Below, one piece after another: positions 24,213 through 36,688 of a stretch of 64,000 nucleotides of DNA. Made by a program: the position numbers and the translations under genes. Origin of the DNA: Toxotes chatareus (lineage: Eukaryota > Chordata > Actinopteri > Toxotidae); the NCBI GenBank assembly GCA_016801885.1, contig CM028900.1, forward strand, positions 6,913,501 through 6,977,500, given 5' to 3'. How positions within the stretch are numbered: position 1 is the stretch's first letter; every line of letters starts with the position of its first letter. The notes below the pieces were generated by a model. That model worked only from the letters and a program-made list of their open reading frames with translations. It made no database searches and had not been told where the DNA came from.

Positions 24213-26785
24213 TACACCCATCAAACTTTCACGTCAAACTTCACACCTGTATGTACTGTGCACGCTTTCGGCACAATGTAACACTGAATGCATCAGTGTG
24301 TACATGGTTCATTATCAAAAGGATCAAAACTTGCAATTAATTTCCAAGGTGTAATTTACACTCACAGTATGGGAGTGCTGCTGTTGTGGCAAAAACATCT
24401 GTGTTCAGAGCTGATTGACTCACCCATGAGACTTGAGATGTTTTCTGTGCATCTTTGCTCTGGCAGACGTAGCAAGGGTGTCTGTGGCTCAGGTGTAATA
24501 CATGCAGGCGAAAATAGAACTGGTAATAATTTAAAACATAGCCCACAGTATCTCAGTGTTTGGTCTGTTATTATGTATAAATATTGAAACTCTTCTCAGC
24601 TTTCTCACGACACCACCCAGCAACTATAAAAAGCCCGACAGTCACCATGTGGGGAAGCCAACAGGAAATGATGGTGGGTTCTTAAAGGCTGTTAAATTAG
24701 TTTGATCGCTACATAATACTTGCCTCTGCAGCAGCTCAGTGCAGCATCACAACTAAGTAAATAGTACATAAAATATATAATTACACACACACACCATAAA
24801 CATCATAGCAGTTGCTGAAAATTTACTGACCAGGTGATGGCAGCATGGCACAGCTAGATCACATCCACCTGCCAGAGCAAGACAAAACAGAGCTTTCTTT
24901 ACTTTTCGAGTGGAAAGTGCTGAATTTTTGTTCCTCTCTTGTGAAGTTCCTTTTTTCCCTGCTTATTATTACATTTCAACTGGCTATATAAAAGCAAATA
25001 TTCAAATTTTTTATTCTGTGAAATAACCATTCCACCTCACAGAGAAGTTGTGAACTACAATCATAACAGCTTTCTCAACCAGGAACGAGACTGAAGTGTG
25101 TTTATGGTGCAATGCGAATCATATTGATTAGACATTAAATGATTCAGTCACTTGAAGTGCATTTACAGTAACATCCTCAAGAGACGTCAGGGAGGCTATT
25201 TACTAGATTTAAAGCAACCTTAACCTTAAAAGAGAAAACCTTTAGGTCTCTGCTGCGACTATAAGCACTGTGTTGCGAGACCTCGCAATTTATCCACAAT
25301 TTATGACAGACAAGTGATGAGTAAGAAGGTACAGAACATGTGACAGTTCTATCTCTGCGAAGAGACTGTTTAATTTAAATGAAGATTTGAATGTGTCGGT
25401 TTTGATAGGTGTCCTGCACAAACGTCACTAAAGCTAAGAATTGATTTGATGGTACCAGTTGCTAAAATAATCAAGTTAGTGTGTCTGTCACGCCAACACA
25501 GTCTTAACTGGATTAGACAGTGAGACAGTGTAGCCGAGTAACTGTGTAGTGCCTCATACAATTAGACAGGCAATGCGCCCTGTGGTGTGACAACATCTAC
25601 CATAGTCATTCTTGGAATGGTTATCGTATGACAGATCAATGCAAACACGGCTAAATACACTTTGATTCCTTAAAGAGATTCTGGTTTTAGTCATGTTTTC
25701 TCACATCTTCACAAGCAAGCCCAGTCAAATTCCCAGTGAGTCCCAGTGAGTCCATATGGTTCTTGGTTGGTTTGTGCAATGCACACAGTCAAGAAATGGC
25801 CAGACTGACAAATAGAAGAGGTAGATTTACACTGTGTTTAATAAGGGAAGGCAGACTACAAGATTTCCATCTCACATGGAACTCTGGGAACTGCAGTTCA
25901 TCACATGATGATAGCTTTATTGGCCGGTGGACTACAAGCAGATTTATAACCAAGAGGTCAAAGGTCAAATGAAACATCAGAGGGTCATCTATCTGTCCCA
26001 CCTGTTAGACATCAAAGAAAAACCAGGCACGCTGCTCACAGCAACTGGCATTTAAAACAATTAAGTTTCCTGTCAAGTCCCTGTGATGAATTATCCGGAA
26101 GCTTTACCGGCTGTAATTCTAAATCTTCCCAACAAGTGCCTTTGTTGTAGAGAAATTAATGAAAACAAGATTGTCTTTCATAGGAGCTGATCTAACAGCG
26201 CGACAGCCAGCTGCTCTTCTTTGGGAATAAAAACAGTCAGCATTAAACACAGCTCACACAAAATACTTTTTTTTTTTCTACCACTCGTGTGGAAAACAAA
26301 TCAGGCGGTGAGCGCAGTGGCCATCTGTTTTGTTATTTGATATGTGTGAATACATGTTGTAATGACTTTGTTTGTGAATCACTCTGCACGGCAGAACACA
26401 CGAGAGCTCTCGAAGTGCTGGAGTGTTCAAAGCTAATCATATAATTGGACACAATAGTCGATGACAAATGGAGACGCTTGGAGCCAGCCAGCTGGGGAAG
26501 TGAATATGTAATCATTGTAAAATCATATCATTTTTGCATATTTGAGACAGCTTAATAGAGTTTGCATGTCAGCACAGTATCAAATGATGATCAGAGACAG
26601 TGTTGCTGTATTTGTTTTTCTAAATAGTGTTTTGTTGCACTATTTATCTTTATCATGATTAAAAGTGTTCCTTAAGAGTTTGTTTCGTATGTTATCATTT
26701 ATGTTTCATGTTGTTATGAACACGGGACAAATTACCCCTCCGAATATGTAATATAATATACACACATATTTCTATGATAGATACA

Positions 26786-26838
26786 CAGACAGACAGACAG
26801 ACAGACATGCAGGCAGACAGGCAGGCAGGCAGGCAGGC

Positions 26839-26869
<31 letters not shown>

Positions 26870-26884
26870 TAGATAGATAGATAC
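26786..26884. repeat. Composite (CAGA)n / (CAGG)n / (GATA)n tetranucleotide repeat
   Basis: The tract runs through about six CAGA units, a CATG-CAGG transition, about five GGCA units, about seven CAGA units and then GATA units, all in one register of four bases. Read on the minus strand it produces long Cys/Leu/Ser-rich open frames, which are artefacts. Confidence 0.95.
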
Positions 26885-29204
26885 ATGATCCACACATTTA
26901 TTCTGTAACCTTGTAAACACACACCTGAAGCAGTTTCTGGCGCCCAAATGTGTTGTTGTGTTTGACACAAAAGCAGACAGAGAAAATGTCTCAGTTTGGT
27001 TTGCAGGAAAGTTCCCTGCGCTTTTACTATACCGTTAGTCTTCATATTGTTCCCATTAGAGAGCACGAGGACATGAAAGAGAGCCTATAATGTTATATAG
27101 ACACTGTACACATCCAGCCTCGCCTGGGCCTCTTCTACTGTACGGCATTAGCAACAAGCAGCTGCCTGCATTTACATCATTTAGCGTTTCTCTCTGGGCA
27201 CTTTAATACACTGAACCTCTCCCCTGGTAAACTTTACAATAGGATGTTGAAGGATACTCCTGGACTGCCATAGGAAATGAGAGGCACATGTGCGTGGATG
27301 TAGCAGTGGGTTCCCCCCTGTGATGCTGAGCTTTAGGGCTGCACAATGAGACTAATGGATTCCTTTTGTGGACAAAACTAGATTAAGCACATGAGCTATT
27401 GTTCTTATCTGTGGTAGATGTACAATGATATCTTATGTACAGTAGGAACTGTGTGAGGTATTCCCTTTGTACACATATTTAGCCAGGATAGCTTTACAGA
27501 GGTAATCTTTTCCTTTGGCAATGGCAATCTACTCCTGCTTTGTCTTTCGTCTCCATTAAAAGGAGATAATCTACTGCAAGAGTTTCAAATGCTACTAAAC
27601 TGGCTCCAATTGACCCTGCAGTTAGCAGAGAACAGGAGAAGGAGAGGAAATGTATGGCCTTGATTACAGCTGTGTGTCTATTTTAGCAGATTGTCCTGTT
27701 GCTGATTCACACACACACAGCCAGCCACCATTAGCGCATATAAATAATGTAAGGCCCTCATCTTTCTCCCTTTTTTTTTTTTTTCCAACTCTCTACTCAG
27801 CTAAGTGGCTGCATGGAAACCTTGGCCTCCTCTTTGTCAGGTTCTCCATAGATTAGTATAAGATTTATTTTAAGTCTGTAAAGCAGTATGTTCTTGACAA
27901 GTGCTCCGCTCAATGCATGTGGGAATGTTTTTAATTGTATCATGTGAAGTGGAATAGGAGCTCCGGTGGGGACTGTGTCAGGTTGTGTTAATATTTAATC
28001 CGGTCTCACTTCAGGTTCCTCATGATCCACAGTATCGTAAGAGCAGAATAAGAAAGCAACATTACAAGACAGATAAAGAGACATGAGTAAAGACATTGTA
28101 GCTCCAGGCCGCTGTCTCACTCAGGATGTAGTGCTGTGAAAAGCTTGTGAAGACACTATTATGAGATTCCACTTGTGTCTCTCTTCTCTGCTGAGGCCTG
28201 GGCTGTAGTAATGTTATGGCAGCTAATGCTAATGCACTCATTTCAGCTGATGTGCATCTAAAGAGAGCTGACTGACAAATTTAATGTAAAAGCAGGTAGA
28301 GGGGAAGAGCGGAAGAGTTGTGTGTGGATGTGGGGAAAAAAAGGAGGGCACTGCGTTAGTCTGTGTGCAGGAGAGACAGGGAGGGAAGACAGGAGGGAAA
28401 GACTGAGAGAGGGAGGGACGGAGGGAAGAGCGAGAGAGAGGCCTTTCACGTCCTCTGTGTGCACATCACGTCTCCTCTCCCTGAGCTCAATTACAGGATT
28501 GATACTCAGAGAGGAAACTTCATCATGTTGTACAGATGTCTTCACTGGGAGAAAGAGGGAGACGATGCATCTTGTCATTTAACGTGACATGGTCTGCGTT
28601 CATTCAAAACAAACAAAATGAGAAACAGTTGGACTATAGATTTCATTATAGGCTAATAATAAATATGGAGCACCAGCAAAGAGTGGGAACTCACGGCAAA
28701 TCCTTACTGACAGAAGAATGAACTGGTAGTGGCCATGACTGTTGGATAGAGAATGTAATAATTCTGCTGAGTGAATTAATCTAAAACAATAACTTGTAAA
28801 CAATACTACTCTTTCAGTGAGCCATTCAGCTCTATCATAGTAAACATTTTTTATAACCCAGACAGCTCTATAAAGTGCTTTAGGCATCATTGAGCACAAC
28901 CATCATTAGTCAGTGTCTGTGTGTAAATCTGAATAAAACAACTGTGTTGGTGATGCTGTGCAGACACAAGCCCATATCTATTTTACAGTGTTTCATTTCA
29001 AACGTGACACAAGCAGAGAACACACTCCACAACAATGGCCATGTTTTGCTTTAATTTGATTAGGTTTTGTCTCAGCAAATGCCAAGTCCTGTTTTGCCTC
29101 AAGAACATATCTCTTAATCACGTTCCATCCAGGCTGTGTCTTTCATCTAAATCTCACAGCCGTGGCTCACACCCAACTTTATTTCGCTGAAAGGTAGAAA
29201 AAAG

Positions 29205-29211
29205 CACACAC

Positions 29212-29255
<44 letters not shown>

Positions 29256-29268
29256 CACACACACACAC
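29205..29268. repeat. (CA)n microsatellite, long
   Basis: This CA dinucleotide tract of about 64 bases has one CG interruption and one CAA interruption, and is followed by more CA-rich sequence to 29280. It is among the longest simple repeats in the window. Confidence 0.95.
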
Positions 29269-32200
29269 CAGCACACACACATCCAACAAGGGGGAATACA
29301 ATGACAAAAGCCTAGCTCTCATCTCTGTCACATAAAGTGATGTTTTGTGTTTAGCTGTGTGCAACTGAGGTGTGCGTGCGTGTGTGTGTGTCTGTGTGTG
29401 TGTCTGTCTGCAGGGCTCAGATCCATGTTGTTTGGTTTGCTTCTCCATTAAGAGAGCTGTAAAGGAGAGGGAACAGATGGCTGCTGGCCCGCTCTGTCCT
29501 GCATCCTCTCACAACTGCCACACTTCCTGTGCGTCCATTAATCTTCTCTCACTACTCCTGCAGCACAACTTTATTAAAACAACTCAGGAGAGAGCGAACA
29601 ACAAGCCTGCACAGCTGTCAGGAGCAAAAGACAGAACCATTCGTCCACAGAAGAACGGCCTCGGATTTCTAGACGCATCTGTAAAACAGCCAGAGTAGAA
29701 TCCGGTTGGCTTTGAAGCAGGCTCTGCAAAGCACTCGCTGTAGTAGAGACGCAATAAATGCTCATTAGAACACAGCTGGAACGGCTGTTGTTGCGGAGTT
29801 CATAGGTACAGTTTGTCAAACTTAAGCATGTGAGGCTCTAGCTCCCTGCCTGGGACAGACTACTGTTTCCTCCTTCCTTAGAACATGTGGGAAATGCTGC
29901 GTAATAGTAATAAAGTTTGGCCTGAGTGATGGCTTTGAGAGCAGAGAACCTCATAAACACTAAATCTACAAGTGTGTCTATTGAATAAACTGCTAAGATT
30001 ATACATCTGAACTTTTTAATCTGATAGATCAGGTTTGTTTATGTTTGTTTGCTCCCAAAAATGGAAAAAATGGTTCCTTTGTATAATTAGTGCAGACCTA
30101 CTAAGGGAAGATCAGTAACAACACACAAAGTGAGTGATAAATAACTGATGCAGCTATATAATCACTGTATAAACACAAGGACTAAATTTGTTGTCCTGCC
30201 TGATTGTTCTCACAGGATGAAACATATTACTGTTTAAGAGTCCTGCGCAAATTTACATGTAGCGCGTTGTCATGACAAATATTCTAGGAACGTAGCTCTA
30301 TTTGGCCCTGTGCTCTGTGTCCATAGCAGTCAGCGGGTAAATTGAAAAATCAATTCCAATTTAAATTATTGGAATAAAGAACTCCAGGAGTCAGAGATAA
30401 AAAAAAAAAAAGAAAAAAGACAAAAAACCTTCTCCTTCTTCTAGATCCCCTTTAATTGGAAAGTCATTTCTTCAGGGTATTCTAATGGTTCTGAGGGAAG
30501 ATTGCAAAATAAAGTTGATGAGCTGGGGTTGGGGGTGGGTGGGGGGGCTTAATAGCGTGCTTGTGTTTGTGTGTGTTTGCCTGACCCTGTGTGTTTTCTT
30601 TGCTCTGCCACACAGTGTTCAGCACTCCCCTCCCTTATAACAGAGGCACCAAATGAAGACTAATCCAGTGGGCTCACACACACAGTCAGACACACACACA
30701 CTCCCTCACACCTGTGGTCACTCGTCTCATCCATCTGCTATCTGGGGGAGTGTCGGGGGCTCTTGGGTCAAACTAAATTAACCAGCCCTCGCTCACAATT
30801 GTAAAAATGTAATTGACTTAATATTGCCAACCCTGGTGATTTGGATATTCTGGCTGTGGGTAATTTTGCGAAAGCTTGCAGATGCCACTTCATATTTGAA
30901 GCAGCTTCAAAGTCTAATATTGTACTGATGTAACATGACATTATAATTAAAAATTGTAAAGTAAGTTTTGTGATTGCAGCTCATTTAAAAAAAATGACAG
31001 AAAAATTATTGCAAGAGTAATGTCAGTAATTGAAACAATAACTTTTGTTGGGATTTATTCTGTGAATTTTCTCCCTTTTCTGATGTTTATTGTGATACGG
31101 ATATTATTCAAATGAATGGTAATTTTACATAATGAATATTGTTATGGATGAAAGGAACTATTTAAAGCAGCTTTAATACATTTTTCTATTAACAATGGAG
31201 CAAAGGACGACTGGTACGACTACCATCTTGTAGTAATGAACTCACACTGAGCCATCATCTGACTTGGCACCTCCCCTCAGTTCTGCTGACAAAGATGAGA
31301 ACATCTTCCACTCTGTGTTTGGGTTTTATGGCCTGCAATGTTACTGTTATGGTTCATTCTCACCGCTCTCACAGCATCATTTTCGGGTGTAGCAGGGAGG
31401 TATTTTCAGCAAAAAACCTCTAATAACCCACTGTACACTGCTGTACAGCTGCTGGTGAACACAGTGGAGCATTTAGCAACTTGAGAGCCAGATATTTTCC
31501 TCAGTAGATGGTAGAGACCAAATTCAGAGCTAAAAGACGTATTTGACAGGAAGCCAGAAACACAACTGAAATTCATTGTTAATTTAACTCTGCTCCTGTT
31601 GGATGCGTAAATATCCAACTGCTTGGTAGTACATTTTCAGTATCATCTTCAAAGCTGATAGTACTGTGTTAATGTTTTTTTGCTGCCCCCAAGTGGCCAA
31701 AAAACACTACTAATACTATTTTAACACTATGCACATTGCTATTGCTTGTAGCCATAAGTGATTATCCAGCATAGTAGAGTGACATATAATAAATAAATAA
31801 ATAACAGAAGCAGAGTGTCATGACTTCTCTTAACAGAGGCAGTTAAACAAGCTGGACTTCAGTAGCTGATCCTGTGCAGTGATTTACCCAGAAAATTGAA
31901 ATTGTTGTAACAAACAAGCTAAACATTGGCCAGAATTACAACATTTAGGATGTTGTTTAAATAATTACGAAATAATGCATAAATTACTCTTAATACCTAT
32001 TATGAATGCATATGTTTGTGCAAAGACCCTTATCACCTCCATCACTCCTGCTGTTAAACCATTATCGCTTTAGTGTAAGTGTAAGCCTTGAACTGGCATG
32101 TCGCCCTCCACAGGGATCAGCACTACCAGCATATGCCTCCATTAAAAAGAAAAAAACAAAAAACTAATCACTTAAAACTTAATTCTGCCTAATATTGTGT

Positions 32201-32569
32201 CAACAGGGTATTAAAGTCCATACAATCTTGTGTAATGTAATCTACCTTTCTTCTGGCCACTCTCATGCCAACCTGGTCTGAGACCTTTCTGTGGTGTCTT
32301 GTTGACATTAAAGAAGCACTGTGCTGAGACATTTCCATTCAAGAAACTTGTTGACATAGTTATCAGACATCAAAGAGTCTTGTGTCATTTTGAAAAGGCC
32401 TTACACAAGTAATGGAGACGTTAAAGGGCGTGTTGGCCCCAAATATCACAAAAGGATGAGAGGATATGAACACGCTTTGACTGAAAGACTGAAAGCAGAA
32501 AGAACATGATAAAAAAAAGGAAAAAAAGAAAAACAAAACACTGAGATACATTCTCTAGAGAGAGAGAGG

Positions 32570-32965
32570 GAAGCGCTCGGCTCCATTTCCGCCTAAGAAG
32601 CGCAGAGTTAAAAGGTGGCCCCTGTACAAATGAAACTCAATTTCACGCCACATTATCCCTCCCTGTTCTCTTTCCTGGCTTTCATTTTCATTAAGACCAG
32701 AGACAATCATAAATTAATAATTACTGCCGAATGTCTAAGCGCAGGCCGCAGTCCTATAGCCCTCCCCTTGCCTCTGTGGTCTTTCATGTTCACGCTTGCA
32801 AAATGTTAATTTAGGTAATGTGTCCTGGCCCTTGTCAGATAAAACTGTTTTGTAGTTTCGCTAATACATAATGGTCTATCTGATTAGGTGACATTAGTCC
32901 TATCTTTCAGACAATCAGCCTGCACCTTCCTAATGTCTCTCCACAGACTCAGGGCACCACTGAGT
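32570..32965. other. Candidate conserved non-coding element
   Basis: This stretch is free of simple repeats and higher in sequence complexity and GC than its surroundings. It combines ATTA/TAAT cores (AATTAATAATTAC around 32713-32727) with GC-rich blocks. It lies about 4 kb downstream of the dach1 stop. The DACH1 locus is known for long-range conserved enhancers in its introns and flanking deserts. Whether this one is conserved is inference. Confidence 0.3.
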
Positions 32966-35900
32966 TATCAAGAGACATGTGAAATTACTGCTTTCACTAA
33001 ATGGCCATCTCCTGGTTCGTGATGATGAGCAAAGAATTAGCTCGGTCGGGGTTAACACTGAAGTCGAGACTATGCTGGAGTATAAATACAACTTCATCTC
33101 TCTCTCGAGTGAAACTTTTATTTTTATCCTTAAAGCGTAAAGATAAATCTGTCAAGTGTCAGAATAAGCACTTTTCTTCAGCTGGTCAAGCAAATAAAAA
33201 AAACAAAAACAGCAAATTACACAATGTGACATTAGGCAAACAGTGAAAGAAGAGACGGGATCATGTGGAATAATCATGTCTGGATGATGTCTTCATGAAC
33301 ACATCTCCACGTCAAGCCAAGTAAATAAAGCACACAGCTCACATGGCTTTCAATGCTTTGAATATGCAATCAGCACTGTGCTTTCCACACTACAGTGAAG
33401 TGAAACGCAACAACACAGCTATAATGCACATTTGGTATTTAAAGTCTTTGTGCCTCATGGTCATATTTGTACTGAATTGAATTTATTACAAAATGTGCAG
33501 TGATATGAAACATGTAGCTCCAGGGCCTTTTTCTCTCAGATGCCAGTGCAGGAAAAAAAGGCATCAGATAGAGAAATAAACAGAATATCTGAGTAATGGC
33601 TGTGAACAGTCCACGTCTCACAAGCTCATTGGAAGGAGAGCGAATCTTTCACTGCAGTAAAAAGGAGGAACGACTGAGTCATTACATGGATAAAGTGGAC
33701 GTGATGTCGGAGTTTCTTTCACTCCAGAGTGAGCTTAAGTTTCGAGAGGAGCTGAGACAGTCAGTGCGAGTCCGAACTCAACGAGGAGCACGGTTTGATG
33801 ATTGATTGCCCATTGTGTGTCATATTGTTCCTTCAAGGTTGATTGAAACTTTAACCTCATTTTTAATAAAAACGAAGAAAAGCTTGAAATATTTCAGGCC
33901 TTGAATTTTTACAATGCAGCATTGAATTATGCAGCAATCAGTCAATTATTCATCTCTGTGGCTATGTTATGGCCACGCATTAAAAAGCATGCAAAATGGG
34001 AATGGGCCAAGCATGCTGTGTCAACACATTTCACTCAGAACTGCTTACGAGAGAAATTTGTCTCTCAATGTCGATTTCATGTTCTTTATGTGTTTTAAGA
34101 GCTGTACCTGTTACAGTTGCTCTGAAATGATCCCTGTGGATAACTGTTGTGTCTTGAGAGCAAAATAAATTATGTCAGGACAGTCACTACAGTCAGAACA
34201 GTCACTACAGATGATCATTACAAGAGAGGAGGAAATCTGTATGAAGTGCCACAGTAACAATGTCACATTTGGGAAAAAAATAAACAAAACAATAATTTGA
34301 AAAATGCAACATTTTCGTATCAACTCTCACATCACAAGTCGTGTGATTTAAAGTGAGTATTATGATGCATGAACCCTACGCCATGTACAGCTGATCAAGC
34401 TGTAAGGGTATTGTTTATTTTATGGTGATGTGTTGTGAATTAGTGTCATACACTTGTATAAGTACACATGAAATAATTTATTTACAGTGAGCTTGGTCAC
34501 ACCCTCATTTACACTTTTTTTTTTAGGATTAGCCTATGCATTTTTTAAAAAACATACTCACACGTGCACGTCATGGGGTACACACACACACACTCGCATA
34601 CGCACTCAGTGAACATAAAGGTAAAAGGTACACAAGTTTTTCTCATCATTTGATTACGCATACAGTTTTTTTTTTTTTTTTTTTACTGCAATGTAAAGGG
34701 AAGAACAATATGCTCATTTATTTTTCTACAGCACAGTATACTTGCAATGTTTTTAGGCCATACACAGTACATAGAAATGTGTTTAAAGACTGAGTACTGA
34801 TTGTAAAGGTCTCAAAAACAAATACGCTGGAAACACAACAATGATTCAGATTTGCTAAGAAAGCAGCTGCCCCCAACACTTGCCTACATTCCTATCTGAT
34901 CATCTTCGACTGTTACGTTGGGCTGTCTCAGTGGTAATAATCTCTGTGTTTATGTGTTGGCGGCTGTACGTGGAATGTTAAATCAGTGTCATGTGGGACG
35001 TCTACCTCAAACCACTCCGAGTTGTCAACAGAGAAGAGAGTTCGAGACCTCGGGCAACATAGTTAACTCACAGTTTATCATCAACATGTTAACTTTATTT
35101 GAATTTGAAATACAATGAAGAGATGATTCGAGAAGCTATATAAGTTATCAGTGACAACAGACCTAGACACTCCATTGAGAACAAAAAGAACAAACACATT
35201 GTGAACATGGGACACTCCTCCCCTCTCCTGATTGTAACACATAAGGTCTAAACTGTTTTGCAGTTAAAGGACTGACATCAGCTTATGTCTAGAGAATATA
35301 CACAGGTGTTTCAGCACCAAAATTCAAAAGTCTTTAGGGAAAGTAACAGCAAAACTATAACTTATTATGAGTATTTTTTTTTTTTCATCATCAGGATATC
35401 ATGAAACACTCTGAAAAAAAAGAAGAGTGTGTTTGTGTAGGTTCAACTGGGATTTGAGCAATGTAATTAAATGGTATTCAGATCCAAAACAGTGTGTCAT
35501 GACTGGTTGATGCTCAAGCTGACACGTGATCATAATTAGTCTGGATATTTTTTTTTTCTTTGTTTTTTAAAAAAAGCATCGAGAGGTGCTGATTTTTGAG
35601 CATGTCTCATGACAAATGTACAGTAAATTCCAAGAAATATTACCTCTGTTACAAAGATTACAGTACTATTGACAGCAAAAGTCTTCATTTTGAAAGTGAA
35701 ATGTTTGATAATTATGTTTTCAAAATCGTCTGGGCTTGAGTGAGTCAACCCTTGTATTTGTTCAGCACAATATAGGATTTATTAAATATCATAATTCCAG
35801 GACAAACATTTACATGCCTGCATGCTTTCTCACCAAAATGGCAGCTATAGGAAAGAATGATGGCTCAGAAATAGAACAAAACAAAACTGTAGGTTTATAT

Positions 35901-36650
35901 AAATGGTGGTATTGTTTGCCTAATAGCTCTACTGCATACACAATACCTCTTAACATTATATACACATACCTTATCAGTCCACTCGGGTTCGATAGAGTGA
36001 GTTTTCCTATCATTATCATCAGATCTTGTATGTACAACAATGGTAAAAAGGAAACTTGATTGTATTGTCATCTAATTTAGAAAACATTAAAATCAAACAT
36101 CAGTCTTCTCTTTTGATGAACACATGGATAGATTCACATTTTTTTTTCCACAAGGTTCATCACCACGTGTCATTTTTAGCTTCTCAAAATTCAATTTGAA
36201 ATACAAAACAAAACTTCAGTCGAATTTCTTTTTCGAAGCTTTCTCGCTGGCTGAGATACAGTATAAAAATCTTCAGTGCTGTGAATTTATGAGTTATTAC
36301 CAACGGTGTACCATGGGTACATTTTTACTGTGCTCAATATATATGTTTATCCTTCACATTGGCCAACCCGTTATGCCAAAACCTGCTTTGTCAAACTATT
36401 TCATGTCGGCCTCTGTGATGGAAAAAAAGACTTCTTATTCTACATTCAGACTCAACTTCCTCCAGCGTTTGGGTGAACACAGTATTTCCATTGAACTCCT
36501 ACAAGCAGCTTGACTTCTTTCCACTACTAAATCAGCCTGGATAAGGGCTCTTGAGAATCTTCATGGTTTTCTTTTCTTTTCTTTCTTTCTTTCTTTTTTT
36601 TTCTCCTTTTTTTCTGAAATTTTTATTTCCTCCAGCTCCTCACTGCCTTA
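32966..36650. other. Region downstream of dach1, probably including its 3'UTR
   Basis: No coding exon is supported. Reading from the dach1 stop on the minus strand, a purine-rich (GAAA)n-like tract occupies about 36575-36618. AATAAA on the minus strand (TTTATT on the plus) occurs at about 36623, only some 25 bases after the stop, and again at several places between 34400 and 35800. Mammalian DACH1 has a long 3'UTR, so a distal site is more likely than the first one. A poly(T) run lies at 34666-34684. Confidence 0.4.
34666..34684. repeat. Poly(T) run
   Basis: About 19 consecutive T residues. On the minus strand this is a poly(A) run. Confidence 0.8.
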
Positions 36651-36688
36651 TCAGTACATCACTGTGGTTTTCAGGAACAGTCTTCCAT
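36651..36688 (-). CDS. dach1: dach1 terminal coding exon
   Basis: After an acceptor read as CTCTGTTGCAG on the minus strand, the exon completes an Asp codon, continues GRLFLKTTVMY and ends in TGA at 36651-36653. Mammalian DACH1 ends in GRLYLKTTVMY, so only one residue differs. The first two bases join in phase 1 with the final G of the exon at 40708-40776. Only 38 coding bases are present, too short for an ORF scan to find. Confidence 0.93.

Larger units (their letters stand above)
24213..32570. other. Intergenic stretch right of gpr18
   Basis: No exon is supported. It includes the gpr18 3'UTR of unknown length, a small tandem duplication of 10 bases at 25731-25750, a composite tetranucleotide repeat at 26786-26884, a large CA repeat at 29205-29268, a GT-rich tract at 29374-29408, and a GA-rich segment around 28370-28440. 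UBAC2, which hosts GPR18 and GPR183 in one of its introns in mammals, was not recognised on the minus strand. Confidence 0.5.

Noticed and set aside
26695..27066. Minus-strand Cys/Leu/Ser-repeat protein
   Set aside because: It is a translation of the tetranucleotide microsatellite in different frames.
36124..36513. Plus-strand 129-codon frame antisense to the presumed dach1 3'UTR
   Set aside because: Its composition is AT-rich, it has no recognised domain, and no promoter or splice context is seen. Chance is the simplest explanation.
24213..36650. UBAC2 exons on the minus strand, expected from mammalian gene order
   Set aside because: I looked for the conserved membrane and UBA segments and recognised none. 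Their absence is not proven, because short exons are easy to miss by eye.
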